A stretch of DNA of 27,697 nt from a candidate division BRC1 bacterium ADurb.BinA292 (GTDB lineage Bacteria; Sumerlaeota; Sumerlaeia; MVZB01): assembly GCA_002068205.1 (NCBI GenBank), contig MVZB01000007.1:1-27697 (forward strand). The letters run 5' to 3'. The position numbers were made by a program, and so were the translations under genes. Positions 1-8,095 of this stretch are shown one piece after another. The notes under the pieces are model-generated. The model saw nothing but the letters and a program-made list of their open reading frames with translations. It made no database searches and was not told the origin of the DNA. How positions within the stretch are numbered: position 1 is the stretch's first letter; each line of letters opens with the position of its first letter.

Positions 1-1
1 C

Positions 2-943
2 GACGAGTTCGGCCTCGACCTGTTCGTTCGGGAGTGCGTCGACCGCGTGCTCCCGATCGCCGAGCAGCGCGGCGTGCACCTCACCACCGACCCGATCGAT
101 CCGGAGGTGCGCTTCGTCGGCGATCGCCGGCAGCTCGCGTCCGGGCTGGGCAACCTCTTGGAGAACGCGGTCAAGTACTCCGAGCGGGGTGACGCGGTCG
201 AGGTGCGGGCCGCGCTGGCCTCGTGCTGCCCCAAGCTGCTGGCGATCGTGCATGCCGAGACGTCGACCGGGGTGTTGCAGCCGCTGGAGGAGATCAGCGG
301 GCTGACGCATGATTCGGGGGCGCTGTTCGTGGTGGATGCGGTCACCTCGCTGGGGGGCGTGGATGTCCGCGTGGACGATTGGGGGATCGATGCGATTTAC
401 AGCGGGACGCAAAAGTGTCTGAGCGCACCGCCGGGCCTGTCGCCGGTGACGTTCAGTCCGGCGGCGCTGGAATGCATCGAGAAGCGCAAGGTGAAGCCGC
501 AGAGCTGGTATCTGGATGTCGGGATGGTGCGCAACTACTGGGAAGGGGCGAAGCGGACGTATCATCATACGGCGCCGATCTCGGCCAACTACGCACTGCA
601 TGAAGCGCTGCGGATCGTTCTGGAGGAAGGGCTGGAGGCGCGATTCGAGCGCCACCGGCGGAATCATGAGCGGCTGCGCGACGGGCTGGAGGAGCTGGGT
701 TTCCGGTTCGTGGTGGAGCCGGAGTATCGCCTGCCGCAGCTCAATACGGTCTGGCTGCCCGACTGGCTCAAGGATGGGCCGGGTCGCGCGCGGCTGCTGG
801 AGGAATACAATATTGAGGTCGGCGGCGGGCTGGGCGACTTCGCGGGGAAAGTGTGGCGCATCGGGCTGATGGGGAACAGCAGCACGCCGAATCACGTGGA
901 CATGCTGCTGGCCGCGCTGCGGCGGATGCGGGATGAGGCCTGA
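2..943 (+). CDS. Hybrid frame: histidine-kinase fragment joined to alanine-glyoxylate-type aminotransferase (5' partial)
   Basis: The frame is already open at base 2, so no true start is visible; a GTG at 47 lies inside the kinase-like part. The first ~68 codons resemble the HATPase region of a SenX3-type sensor kinase, with GDRRQLASGLGNLLENAVKY as the N-box. From about base 215 the protein becomes a class V PLP-dependent aminotransferase of the alanine/serine-glyoxylate family, which makes glycine from glyoxylate. Seen there are KLLAIVHAETSTGV, the cofactor Asp in VVDAVTSLGG, and the PLP-binding lysine in YSGTQKCLSAPPG, followed by an intact C-terminus. Family members have about 380 residues; roughly the first 140 are missing and replaced by kinase sequence. 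The kinase also lacks its catalytic G boxes. Neither half can work as its family normally does. I suspect an assembly chimera; a real rearrangement is possible. The family of the second half is clear, the intact product is not. Confidence 0.75.
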   Translation, partial: DEFGLDLFVRECVDRVLPIAEQRGVHLTTDPIDPEVRFVGDRRQLASGLGNLLENAVKYSERGDAVEVRAALASCCPKLLAIVHAETSTGVLQPLEEISGLTHDSGALFVVDAVTSLGGVDVRVDDWGIDAIYSGTQKCLSAPPGLSPVTFSPAALECIEKRKVKPQSWYLDVGMVRNYWEGAKRTYHHTAPISANYALHEALRIVLEEGLEARFERHRRNHERLRDGLEELGFRFVVEPEYRLPQLNTVWLPDWLKDGPGRARLLEEYNIEVGGGLGDFAGKVWRIGLMGNSSTPNHVDMLLAALRRMRDEA

Positions 944-1012
944 ATGTCAGGGTGATGGCCTGGGGGCATCGCGGATCGCTCCCTTCGGGGACGGGGATAT
1001 TTGAGGGCGTTG

Positions 1013-1045
1013 CCCCAGGTTCCGCTGCGCTGCACCTGGGGTTTT
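1013..1045 (+). terminator. Hairpin with T-tract after the aminotransferase gene
   Basis: A perfect 8-bp stem (CCCCAGGT with ACCTGGGG) closes a 13-nt loop and is followed directly by TTTT. It lies 70 bases after the aminotransferase stop, as expected for an intrinsic terminator. The T-tract is short, and the hairpin abuts the purine-rich repeat, so it may instead be one arm of a larger repeated element. Confidence 0.5.
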
Positions 1046-1150
1046 CGAGAGCCGAGGACGAGGGACGAGAGCCGAGAGCCGAGAGCCGAGTTTTGGGGAA
1101 GGCCGTTGGGGGCGAGGACGAAGACGAGGGCGAGGGACGAAAGACGATTT
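1042..1150. repeat. Purine-rich dispersed repeat, copy 1
   Basis: The spacer before the FAD/Fe-S dehydrogenase gene is built from short units such as GAGAGCCGAG, GACGAGGGACGA and GAGGACGAAGACGAG. The stretch at 1081-1121 is nearly the same as 6608-6646: both read GAGAGCCGA, a TT-rich step, TGGGG, then GGCCGTTGGGGGCGA. Related sequence occurs again near 10.7 kb. No convincing protein is encoded here. Confidence 0.7.
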
Positions 1151-1176
1151 ACTGTGGGAGATAGAGACCCAGCCTG

Positions 1177-4077
1177 ATGAGCAAGACCATCAATCTCCGT
1201 CAATTTGAACAGGACCTCCGCCAGCGGATGCGCGGGGAGGTATATTTTGATCAGGTGACGCGCGGTCTGTATTCGACCGATGCGAGCATTTATCAGGAGA
1301 TGCCGATTGCGGTGTGCGCACCGCGCGACGAGGAGGACGTCGCGGCCGCGCTACGCGTGGCGCGGGATCACCAGGCGCCGGTCCTGCCGCGCGGGGGCGG
1401 GACGAGCCTCGCCGGGCAAGCGGTCGCGACGGCGCTCGTGCTCGATTTTTCGCGGTATATGAACAAGATCCTGGACCTGGATCTGGAACAGGGCTGGGTG
1501 CGGGTGCAACCGGGCGTGGTGCGCGATGAGCTGAACGCGAAGCTGGCGGCGCATGGCATGGAGTATGCGCCGGATCCGGCGACGGCGAACCGCGCCAATA
1601 TCGGGGGGATGATCGGGAACAACTCGTCGGGCACGCGCAGCATCATTTATGGAAAGGTCGTGGATCACATTCTGCAGACGGTGGTGCATCTGGCGGACGG
1701 GACGCGGCTGGATCTGCACGCCTTTAGCGCGGCGGAGTACGAGGCGCGCAGCCAGGGGGAAAGCCGGGAAGCCGAGATCCTGCGCGGCTTCCGCAAGCTG
1801 ATTGAGACGCACCGGGATGAGATCGCGCACCGGTTCCCGAAGGTGATGCGCCGCGTCGGCGGTTACAACCTGGACCAGTTCATTCAGCCGGATGCGCCGG
1901 AGGGTTGGAATATGGCCAAACTGGTGACGGGGAGCGAAGGGACGCTGGCCACGACGGTGGAAGCGCGGCTGAACCTGGTGCGGCTGCCGCGGGCGACGGC
2001 GATCTGCGTGTGCCATTTCGCGGACCTGGTGGAGTCGATCCGCGCGGTGCCGAGCATCGTGAGGCACGGACCCTCGGCGGTGGAGATTCTGGATCGGCAG
2101 ACGCTGCACCTGGCGCGGCGGAATTTGAGCACGGCGCCGCTGTGCGATTTCATTCAGGGCGATCCGGCCGCGATTCTGATCGTCGAGTTTTTCGGCGACT
2201 CGACCGAGGAGGTGCGGGAGAAGTGTGAAACGCTCGGCCGCACCCTGGCGAGCGACGGGTTCGGCTACGCGTGGCCGGTCTACACCGATGCCGAGGAGAA
2301 AGCCAAGGTCTGGAACGTGCGCAAGAACGGGCTGGGCCTGATGCTCGGGATGAAGGGGGACCGCAAGCCGATCCCGTTCATCGAGGACGCGTGCGTGCCG
2401 GTGGAGGTGTTGCCGGAGTACATCACGCAGGTGCAGGAGATCTGCCGGCGCAACGAGGCGCCGGTGATCATGTATGCGCACGCGAGCGTGGGGGTGATCC
2501 ACGTGCGGCCGATTCTGGACCTGCGGCGGCGCGACGAGATCGAGCGGATGAAGCGGATCGCCGAGGAAGCGTTCCAGCTCGTCGTGCGCTACCACGGGTC
2601 GTGGAGCAGCGAGCATGGCGACGGCTACGTGCGCAGCCCGTGGATGGAGCGTTTTTACGGACCGCGGATTTACGGGGCATTCAAGGAGGTGAAGTCGCTG
2701 TTCGACCCGGAATGGCGGATGAACCCGGGGAAGATTCTCGAGGCGCCGGAGATGGATCATGACCTGCGCTATGGGACGGAGTATCACGCGCAGGCGAACG
2801 GCACGGCGTTCCACTACCGCGAGGATGGGGGATTTGCCCGCGCCGTGGAGATGTGCACGGGCGTGGGGGCCTGCCGCAAGACGCTGGGCGGGACGATGTG
2901 CCCGAGCTACATGGCGACGCGCGACGAGGAGCACTCGACGCGGGGACGGGCCAATGCGTTGCGGCTGGCGATGACCGGGCGGTTCGGGCCGGACGGGATG
3001 ACGAGCCGGCGGATGTATGAAGTGTTTGACCTGTGCCTGTCGTGCAAGGGGTGCAAGGCGGAGTGTCCGAGCAACGTGGATGTGGCGCGGCTCAAGTCGG
3101 AGTTTCTGCAACGGTATCATGCGGCGCACGGGACGACGCTGCGCGATCGGCTGATCCGCGACTCGGCGAGCCATGCGGCGGCGGCGGCGGGGATGGCGGC
3201 GCCGCTGGTGAACTGGATCCAGGCGAGCGCGCCGTTCCGGCTGCTGGCGGAGAAAGCGGCGGGGATCGATCGGCGGCGCAAGCTGCCCGGGTTCGCGCTG
3301 CGGACGTTCCCCGCCTGGCATGCGCGGCGCAACGCGCAGGCAAACGGCGGGACGGGGCGCCCGCGCGTTGTTCTGTTCGACGACACCTACATGAACTACC
3401 ACGAGCCGAATGTGGGGCGCTCGGCGGTCGAACTGCTCGAAGGGTGCGGCTACGAAGTGCAGCTGGCCCGGGCGGGGTGTTGCCAGCGGCCGGCGATCTC
3501 GCACGGATTCCTGGATGAGGCGCGCGAGAAAGGGGAGCGCACGTTGCGGGCGCTGGATGCGTACATTCAGCAGGGGCTGCCGGTGCTGGTGTGCGAGCCG
3601 AGCTGCGCGTCGGCGCTGGTGGATGATCTGCCCGATCTGATCGAGGACGTGGAGCTGGGCCACCGCGTCAAGGAGAACGTGATGATGATAGATGTTTTCC
3701 TGGATCGGGAGATGCAGGCGGGGCGGATCGCGCCGCGGCTGGGCTCGAGCAGCGCGGAGATCCTGGTCCACGGCCATTGCCACCAGAAGGCGCTGTTCGG
3801 CACGGGGGCGATGAAGCGGATTCTGGGGCGGGTGGAAGGACTGGCGGTGAGCGAGGTCGACAGCGGCTGCTGCGGGATGGCCGGCAGTTTCGGGTATGAG
3901 AAGGAGCACTATGAGCTGTCGCGGCGGATTGCGGAGGACCGGCTGCTGCCGGCGATCCGGTCGCGCAAGCCGGGGGCGACGATCGTGGCGTGCGGGTTCA
4001 GTTGCCGCCACCAGATTCAGGATTTCGCCGGCGAACAGGCCTACCACTGGGTCGAAACCGTTCATGCGCAAACGTGA
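1177..4077 (+). CDS. FAD-linked oxidase with Fe-S and CCG domains (2-hydroxyacid dehydrogenase, GlcD/GlcF-type fusion)
   Basis: This 966-residue protein joins a GlcD-type flavin dehydrogenase to a GlcF-type iron-sulfur module. It should oxidise a 2-hydroxyacid such as D-lactate, glycolate or D-2-hydroxyglutarate and pass electrons to the respiratory chain. The FAD domain shows PRGGGTSLAGQAV, GGMIGNNSSGTRSIIYGKV and VTGSEGTLATTV; the FAD-oxidase C-terminal part ends at LFDPEWRMNPGKI. Cysteine ligands follow near residues 559-580 (CTGVGAC and MCPSY) and 620-635 (CLSCKGCKAECPSNVD). Two CCG-type motifs lie near 766 (GCCQRPAISHGF) and 895 (SGCCGMAGSFGYE). The size and order match YdiJ-like proteins of about 1,000 residues. 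The substrate cannot be read from the sequence. An aminotransferase of the glyoxylate family upstream and a LarA homologue nearby make lactate or glycolate plausible. The ATG at 1177 fits the family N-terminus, but no Shine-Dalgarno sequence sits close by. Confidence 0.92.
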   Translation: MSKTINLRQFEQDLRQRMRGEVYFDQVTRGLYSTDASIYQEMPIAVCAPRDEEDVAAALRVARDHQAPVLPRGGGTSLAGQAVATALVLDFSRYMNKILDLDLEQGWVRVQPGVVRDELNAKLAAHGMEYAPDPATANRANIGGMIGNNSSGTRSIIYGKVVDHILQTVVHLADGTRLDLHAFSAAEYEARSQGESREAEILRGFRKLIETHRDEIAHRFPKVMRRVGGYNLDQFIQPDAPEGWNMAKLVTGSEGTLATTVEARLNLVRLPRATAICVCHFADLVESIRAVPSIVRHGPSAVEILDRQTLHLARRNLSTAPLCDFIQGDPAAILIVEFFGDSTEEVREKCETLGRTLASDGFGYAWPVYTDAEEKAKVWNVRKNGLGLMLGMKGDRKPIPFIEDACVPVEVLPEYITQVQEICRRNEAPVIMYAHASVGVIHVRPILDLRRRDEIERMKRIAEEAFQLVVRYHGSWSSEHGDGYVRSPWMERFYGPRIYGAFKEVKSLFDPEWRMNPGKILEAPEMDHDLRYGTEYHAQANGTAFHYREDGGFARAVEMCTGVGACRKTLGGTMCPSYMATRDEEHSTRGRANALRLAMTGRFGPDGMTSRRMYEVFDLCLSCKGCKAECPSNVDVARLKSEFLQRYHAAHGTTLRDRLIRDSASHAAAAAGMAAPLVNWIQASAPFRLLAEKAAGIDRRRKLPGFALRTFPAWHARRNAQANGGTGRPRVVLFDDTYMNYHEPNVGRSAVELLEGCGYEVQLARAGCCQRPAISHGFLDEAREKGERTLRALDAYIQQGLPVLVCEPSCASALVDDLPDLIEDVELGHRVKENVMMIDVFLDREMQAGRIAPRLGSSSAEILVHGHCHQKALFGTGAMKRILGRVEGLAVSEVDSGCCGMAGSFGYEKEHYELSRRIAEDRLLPAIRSRKPGATIVACGFSCRHQIQDFAGEQAYHWVETVHAQT

Positions 4078-4134
4078 CGCGGACGGCCTGCCGGGCGATT
4101 CCTGCCCCACCGTAGCGATTCGGGAGCCTAAGTC

Positions 4135-6543
4135 ATGACGCCGAACCGCCGCGCCGCCGCCATGCCGCCGCGCCCCGCAGGCGAGAAGCCGCGCCAAACG
4201 ATGGAACTGGCGTCGCACGTGGAGCGCTGGTATCTGGCGCAGTCCGGGCGACAACTGTTCTACCCGCCGCTGGAGAAGATCCCGGTGATCGAGGTGCCGA
4301 ACTTTCCCAGCCTCGGCCGGTTGACGGCGCTGCGCTTTGTGGAGTGGGTGCTGGAGCATCCGGAGGGGGTGGTGAGCCTGCCGACGGGGAAGACGCCGGA
4401 GTATTTCATCCGCTGGACGCAGCATTTTCTGGAGACGTGGACGTCGCGCGAGACGCAGAGGCAGCTTGCGGAGATCGGCCTGCCGGCCGAACGCAAGCCC
4501 GACCTGCGCGGATTGCGGTTTGTGCAGATCGACGAGTTCTATCCGATCGAGCCGACGCAGCACAACAGCTTCCATTACTACGTGAACAAGTACTACATTC
4601 GCGGGTTCGGGCTTGATCCGGAGAAGGCGCTGCTGATCGACCCGTCGCGGATCGGGCTGGACGGGGAGACGCCGCTTGATTCGATATTTCCCGACGGGAA
4701 GGTGGATCTGACGCTGCGAGCGCGCAACGCGGCGAGCGAGCTGGAGCGGCGCCAGCAGCGGGTGATCGAGGCGGTCGATCAGTTCTGCACCGAATACGAG
4801 GAGCGGATCCGCGAGCTGGGCGGTCTGGGATTCTTTGTGGGCGGGATCGGTCCGGACGGACACATCGGGTTCAACGCGCGGGGTTCGCACCACCAATCGC
4901 CGACGCGGCTGACGCAGACGAATTACGAGACGGAGGCGGCGGCGGCGGGCGACCTGGGGGGGATCGAGATCTCGCGCAATAAGCCGGTGATCACGATCGG
5001 CCTGGGGACGATCACGTACAATCGGGAAGCGGTGGTGATCATCTTCGCGGCAGGGGATGCGAAGGCGCGCGTCGCGGCCGACGCGATTCAGCAGGAGCGG
5101 CACGTGCGCTACCCGGCCACGGTGCTGCAGGGGATGCCCAACGCGCGCTTTTACCTGACGCAGGGGGCGACGCTGCATCTGGAGGAGCGGCGGTTCGAGA
5201 ACATCCTGAAGGCGGAGCGGATCCCGGACGAACTGCTGGAGCGGGCGGTGATTGATCGCGCGCTGGCGCTGGGCAAACGGCTGGAGGAGCTCAAGCCGGC
5301 GATGGCGAAGGAGGACCGGCTGCTGAGCCGGGTGCTGGAGCGCACGGGCCGCAAACTGGACGAAGCCGCCGCGTGGACGCGCGAGCGGATGCTGGCCAAG
5401 ATCGAGCGGGGGCTGGACGACCTGTCGGATCAGGTGATCCTGCACACCGGCCCGCATCACGACGACATCATGCTGGGCTACATGCCCTACGTCTGGCACC
5501 TGGTGCGGCGCGCCTCGAACCGGAATCACTTTTATGTGCTGACGAGCGGATTCACCGCCGTCACCAATGGGTTCATGGCGGAGTTGCTGGAGGAACTGCG
5601 GGGGCTGCTGGAGGCGGACGCGTTCGCGGCGGATCAGGCGGCGGGCGAGCTGGACCGCGAGAACCGCATGGCCCGCGCGCGCGAGATTTTCCACTACCTG
5701 GACGGGATTGCCGCGCGCGACCCGCGGATGTGCGCCCGCGCGCAGGCGCGCCGCACGCTGGTCAACCTGATGAGCCTGTACGAGGACGAGGACCTGGACA
5801 ACATCCGCCAGCGCATCGCGGAGAATTTGAATTACCTGCGCACGCTGTATCCGGGGAAGAAGGACATCCCGATCATCCAGAAGCTGAAGGGGATGCAGCG
5901 CGAGTTCGAAGAGGAGCTGATCTGGGCGTATGTCGGCACGCAGCCGGAGCAGGTGAATCACGCGCGGCTGGGGTTTTACACGGGCGATATCTTCACGCAG
6001 CAGCCGACGGTGGAGCGCGACGTGGCGCCGGTGCTGGAGCATATCCGCCGGGTGCAGCCGACGATTGTTTCGCTGGCGTTCGATCCGGAGGGTTCCGGGC
6101 CGGACACGCACTACAAGGTGCTGCAAGTGCTGCACGAGGCGATGGCACGCTACCGCGATGAGACGCAAAGGGAACCGATCGTCTGGGGTTACCGCAACGT
6201 CTGGTATCGGTTTCACCCGGCGGAGGCGAACGTCTTCATCCCGGCGACGCTCAATACGATGGCGATCATGGAGCATTCCTTCATGCACTGCTTCGGATCG
6301 CAGCGGAACGCATCGTTCCCGAGCTACGAATACGACGGGCCGTTCTGCCATCAGGCGCAGAAGCTGTGGGTCGAGCAGTTCCGGATGGTGCAGACGTGTC
6401 TGGGCGAGCGGTTTTTCCTGGAGAACCAGAGTCCGCGGCTGCGCGCGACGCGGGGCTACGTGTTCATCAAGGCGATGACGATGGGGGAGTTTTCGGGGAA
6501 GGCGCGGCGGCTGGCGGAGCTGACGGAAGGGGCCGTGGAGTAG
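4135..6543 (+). CDS. Glucosamine-6-phosphate deaminase (NagB) fused to a PIG-L-type deacetylase domain
   Basis: This 802-residue protein combines two amino-sugar enzymes. Residues about 20-330 are NagB-like, converting glucosamine-6-phosphate to fructose-6-phosphate and ammonia: LPTGKTPEYF near 81, QIDEFYPI near 132 carrying the catalytic Asp, and GGIGPDGHIGFNARG near 232 with the active-site Asp/His pair. From about 430 a PIG-L/LmbE-like deacetylase begins; HTGPHHDDIMLGYMP resembles the zinc-binding HxDD motif and DPEGSGPDTHYKV near 647 supplies the later His. About 100 residues between them (330-430) are helical and charged. NagB alone is about 265 residues, and long NagB-PIG-L fusions are known in Bacteroidetes and related groups. 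The fusion suggests a coupled path from N-acetylated sugar to fructose-6-phosphate, which is inference. It lies 57 bases after the FAD/Fe-S gene. The ATG at 4201 is an alternative start closer to the domain. Confidence 0.88.
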   Translation: MTPNRRAAAMPPRPAGEKPRQTMELASHVERWYLAQSGRQLFYPPLEKIPVIEVPNFPSLGRLTALRFVEWVLEHPEGVVSLPTGKTPEYFIRWTQHFLETWTSRETQRQLAEIGLPAERKPDLRGLRFVQIDEFYPIEPTQHNSFHYYVNKYYIRGFGLDPEKALLIDPSRIGLDGETPLDSIFPDGKVDLTLRARNAASELERRQQRVIEAVDQFCTEYEERIRELGGLGFFVGGIGPDGHIGFNARGSHHQSPTRLTQTNYETEAAAAGDLGGIEISRNKPVITIGLGTITYNREAVVIIFAAGDAKARVAADAIQQERHVRYPATVLQGMPNARFYLTQGATLHLEERRFENILKAERIPDELLERAVIDRALALGKRLEELKPAMAKEDRLLSRVLERTGRKLDEAAAWTRERMLAKIERGLDDLSDQVILHTGPHHDDIMLGYMPYVWHLVRRASNRNHFYVLTSGFTAVTNGFMAELLEELRGLLEADAFAADQAAGELDRENRMARAREIFHYLDGIAARDPRMCARAQARRTLVNLMSLYEDEDLDNIRQRIAENLNYLRTLYPGKKDIPIIQKLKGMQREFEEELIWAYVGTQPEQVNHARLGFYTGDIFTQQPTVERDVAPVLEHIRRVQPTIVSLAFDPEGSGPDTHYKVLQVLHEAMARYRDETQREPIVWGYRNVWYRFHPAEANVFIPATLNTMAIMEHSFMHCFGSQRNASFPSYEYDGPFCHQAQKLWVEQFRMVQTCLGERFFLENQSPRLRATRGYVFIKAMTMGEFSGKARRLAELTEGAVE

Positions 6544-6573
6544 GCATGGGCAGGGGGGAGGGGCGTCGAGGGG

Positions 6574-6750
6574 ATCACGAAAGGCACGAAAGGCGAGGAC
6601 GATGGACGAGAGCCGAATTCTGGGGCGGCCGTTGGGGGCGATTACGAGTAGCTCATGAGCCTGCGGTTCACAACGAAGGAGAAGGGACAAGAATGGGGAG
6701 TCCTTCGGGAGGGGTCTCGAGGACGAGAGCCGAGGACGAGGGACGATTTT
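6574..6750. repeat. Purine-rich dispersed repeat, copy 2
   Basis: The spacer between the convergent NagB fusion and LarA-type genes begins with two ACGAAAGGC units (period 9). It continues with a close copy of the block at 1081-1121 and ends with GAGGACGAGAGCCGAGGACG and GAGGGACGATTTT. Start and stop codons are scattered and no family is recognisable. No clear intrinsic terminator is visible although genes on both sides end here. Confidence 0.65.
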
Positions 6751-6760
6751 AGAGTGAGGG

Positions 6761-8032
6761 TTATTCGCGGATTGGGGATTGGCACCAGAGGCCGAGGCCG
6801 GGGTGGCGGATGAAGTAGAATTCCTCGCCGTCGCGTTCGTTCCAGCCTTCGACGAGGCGGTCCGGATCGTAGCGGCGGAGCGCCTGGGCGAGGTCGGCCC
6901 ATTCATAACCGACCGACTCGATTTCCTCGCGCGAGAGCTTGCCGGGGGCATAAACGATGCGGAAGCGGCCCTCGCTGGAGCCATGGATCAGATGGGCAGC
7001 GGCGGCCAGGCTGGTCTGCAACTCGGGCTGGCCCTCGACCTGGCGCAGCGTGGCGGGCGTGCCGAAGTAGCCGTATTTGCGGATCAGGCGGTCGATGCCG
7101 GGGTCCTCGCCGAAGGCGCGCAGGCCGGGGGCGAGGACGAGGAGCTCGCCGCCGTCGGCGATGGCCATCCGCGTCCGGTAGACGGACTTGTTGCCGAGCC
7201 AGGTGGTGCGGAACTCGTGTGGTTCGAGGTAGACGACGCACTTCTTGAGCGGGCGTTCGACGACGGTGATGTTGAGGCGCTGGCTGAGGCGCGCGGCGTC
7301 CTCGAAGGGGCGGCGGCCCTCGCCGATAAACAGGCCATGCAGGGCGGGGCGGCCCTGCGGGTCGGGCGCGATGACGGTCTGCACGTAGACGATCGGCAGG
7401 CCGGCGAGGCCGTGGGCGGCGGCGTCGTCCATCACCGAGCGAACGGGGTTGTTCATCCGGCCCATGATCTGTTCCATGCCGACGACGGCGCCCAGGTAAT
7501 GGCTCTTGTTGAGCAGCTCGCCGCCGCCGACGCCGATGAAGAGGTTCTTGCTGTGGTTGGCCATGCCGATCACTTCGTGCGGCACGACCTGGCCGACGGA
7601 GAGGATCAGGTCGTAGCCGCCCTCGAGCAGGCGGCGGTTGATCTCGACGGCGATGGAGAAGTGGAGGCGGCCGGCGGAGAGCTGCTCGATGCGGCCGGCG
7701 GGGATCTCGCCGATGCGAAGGAGGTCGTTGCGCCAGTCGTGGACGAGGACGCGGTCGTGGGGGACGCCGGGGTACATCCGGTCGAGCTCGGCGGGGGTCA
7801 TCGGCTCGTGGGTGCCGAGGGCGGGCATCAGGTCGATGTGGCAGCGGCCGGCGGCGAGCACGAAGAGGAGCGAAGTGAGGCCGCCCGCGCCGGAGTAGCA
7901 GCGGGTGATGTCGGGGCCGATGACGAGGATGCGGCGCGGCGCGGGGGAGCGGGAGGCGAGGAGTTGCGCGAGGCGTTCGCGTTGCTCGGCCGGGGTGATC
8001 GGGGAGGTGCTCGGCGGTGCGGCCAGGGCCAT
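6761..8032 (-). CDS. LarA-family (DUF2088) lactate racemase homologue
   Basis: This 423-residue protein belongs to the LarA superfamily, nickel-pincer (NPN) enzymes that racemise or epimerise 2-hydroxyacids. In Lactiplantibacillus plantarum LarA, Lys184 tethers the cofactor, His200 binds nickel, and His108 and His174 are the acid/base pair. The counterparts here are Asp41 and Arg44 in GPDITRCYSG, His75 in ALGTHEPMTP, His152 in VVPHEVIGM, Lys162 in NHSKNLF and His178 in NKSHYLG. The His-Lys and Lys-His spacings (10 and 16) equal those of LarA, so the active centre looks intact. Which hydroxyacid it uses is unknown; the family includes malate and other racemases. The maturation genes larB, larC and larE are not in the window. 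It is the last gene of a minus-strand set after gnd, 63 bases away, and faces the FAD/Fe-S hydroxyacid dehydrogenase region. Confidence 0.85.
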   Translation of the reverse strand: MALAAPPSTSPITPAEQRERLAQLLASRSPAPRRILVIGPDITRCYSGAGGLTSLLFVLAAGRCHIDLMPALGTHEPMTPAELDRMYPGVPHDRVLVHDWRNDLLRIGEIPAGRIEQLSAGRLHFSIAVEINRRLLEGGYDLILSVGQVVPHEVIGMANHSKNLFIGVGGGELLNKSHYLGAVVGMEQIMGRMNNPVRSVMDDAAAHGLAGLPIVYVQTVIAPDPQGRPALHGLFIGEGRRPFEDAARLSQRLNITVVERPLKKCVVYLEPHEFRTTWLGNKSVYRTRMAIADGGELLVLAPGLRAFGEDPGIDRLIRKYGYFGTPATLRQVEGQPELQTSLAAAAHLIHGSSEGRFRIVYAPGKLSREEIESVGYEWADLAQALRRYDPDRLVEGWNERDGEEFYFIRHPGLGLWCQSPIRE

Positions 8033-8095
8033 GATGGTGATTGCGTCTCCGGTAAAGGGGCTAGCGGGGGAACGGGGGAAGGGATCGCCGGCGGG

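Noticed and set aside
952..1164. A small plus-strand gene in the spacer before the FAD/Fe-S gene
   Set aside because: The 70-codon frame lies within the hairpin and the purine-rich repeat and translates to biased Arg/Glu/Gly sequence.
1351..6984. A very long open frame (about 1,880 codons) on the minus strand opposite the FAD/Fe-S and NagB genes
   Set aside because: It is the mirror of two certain genes. G-rich third positions remove stop codons from the opposite strand; the product is Arg/Pro/His-rich without any domain.
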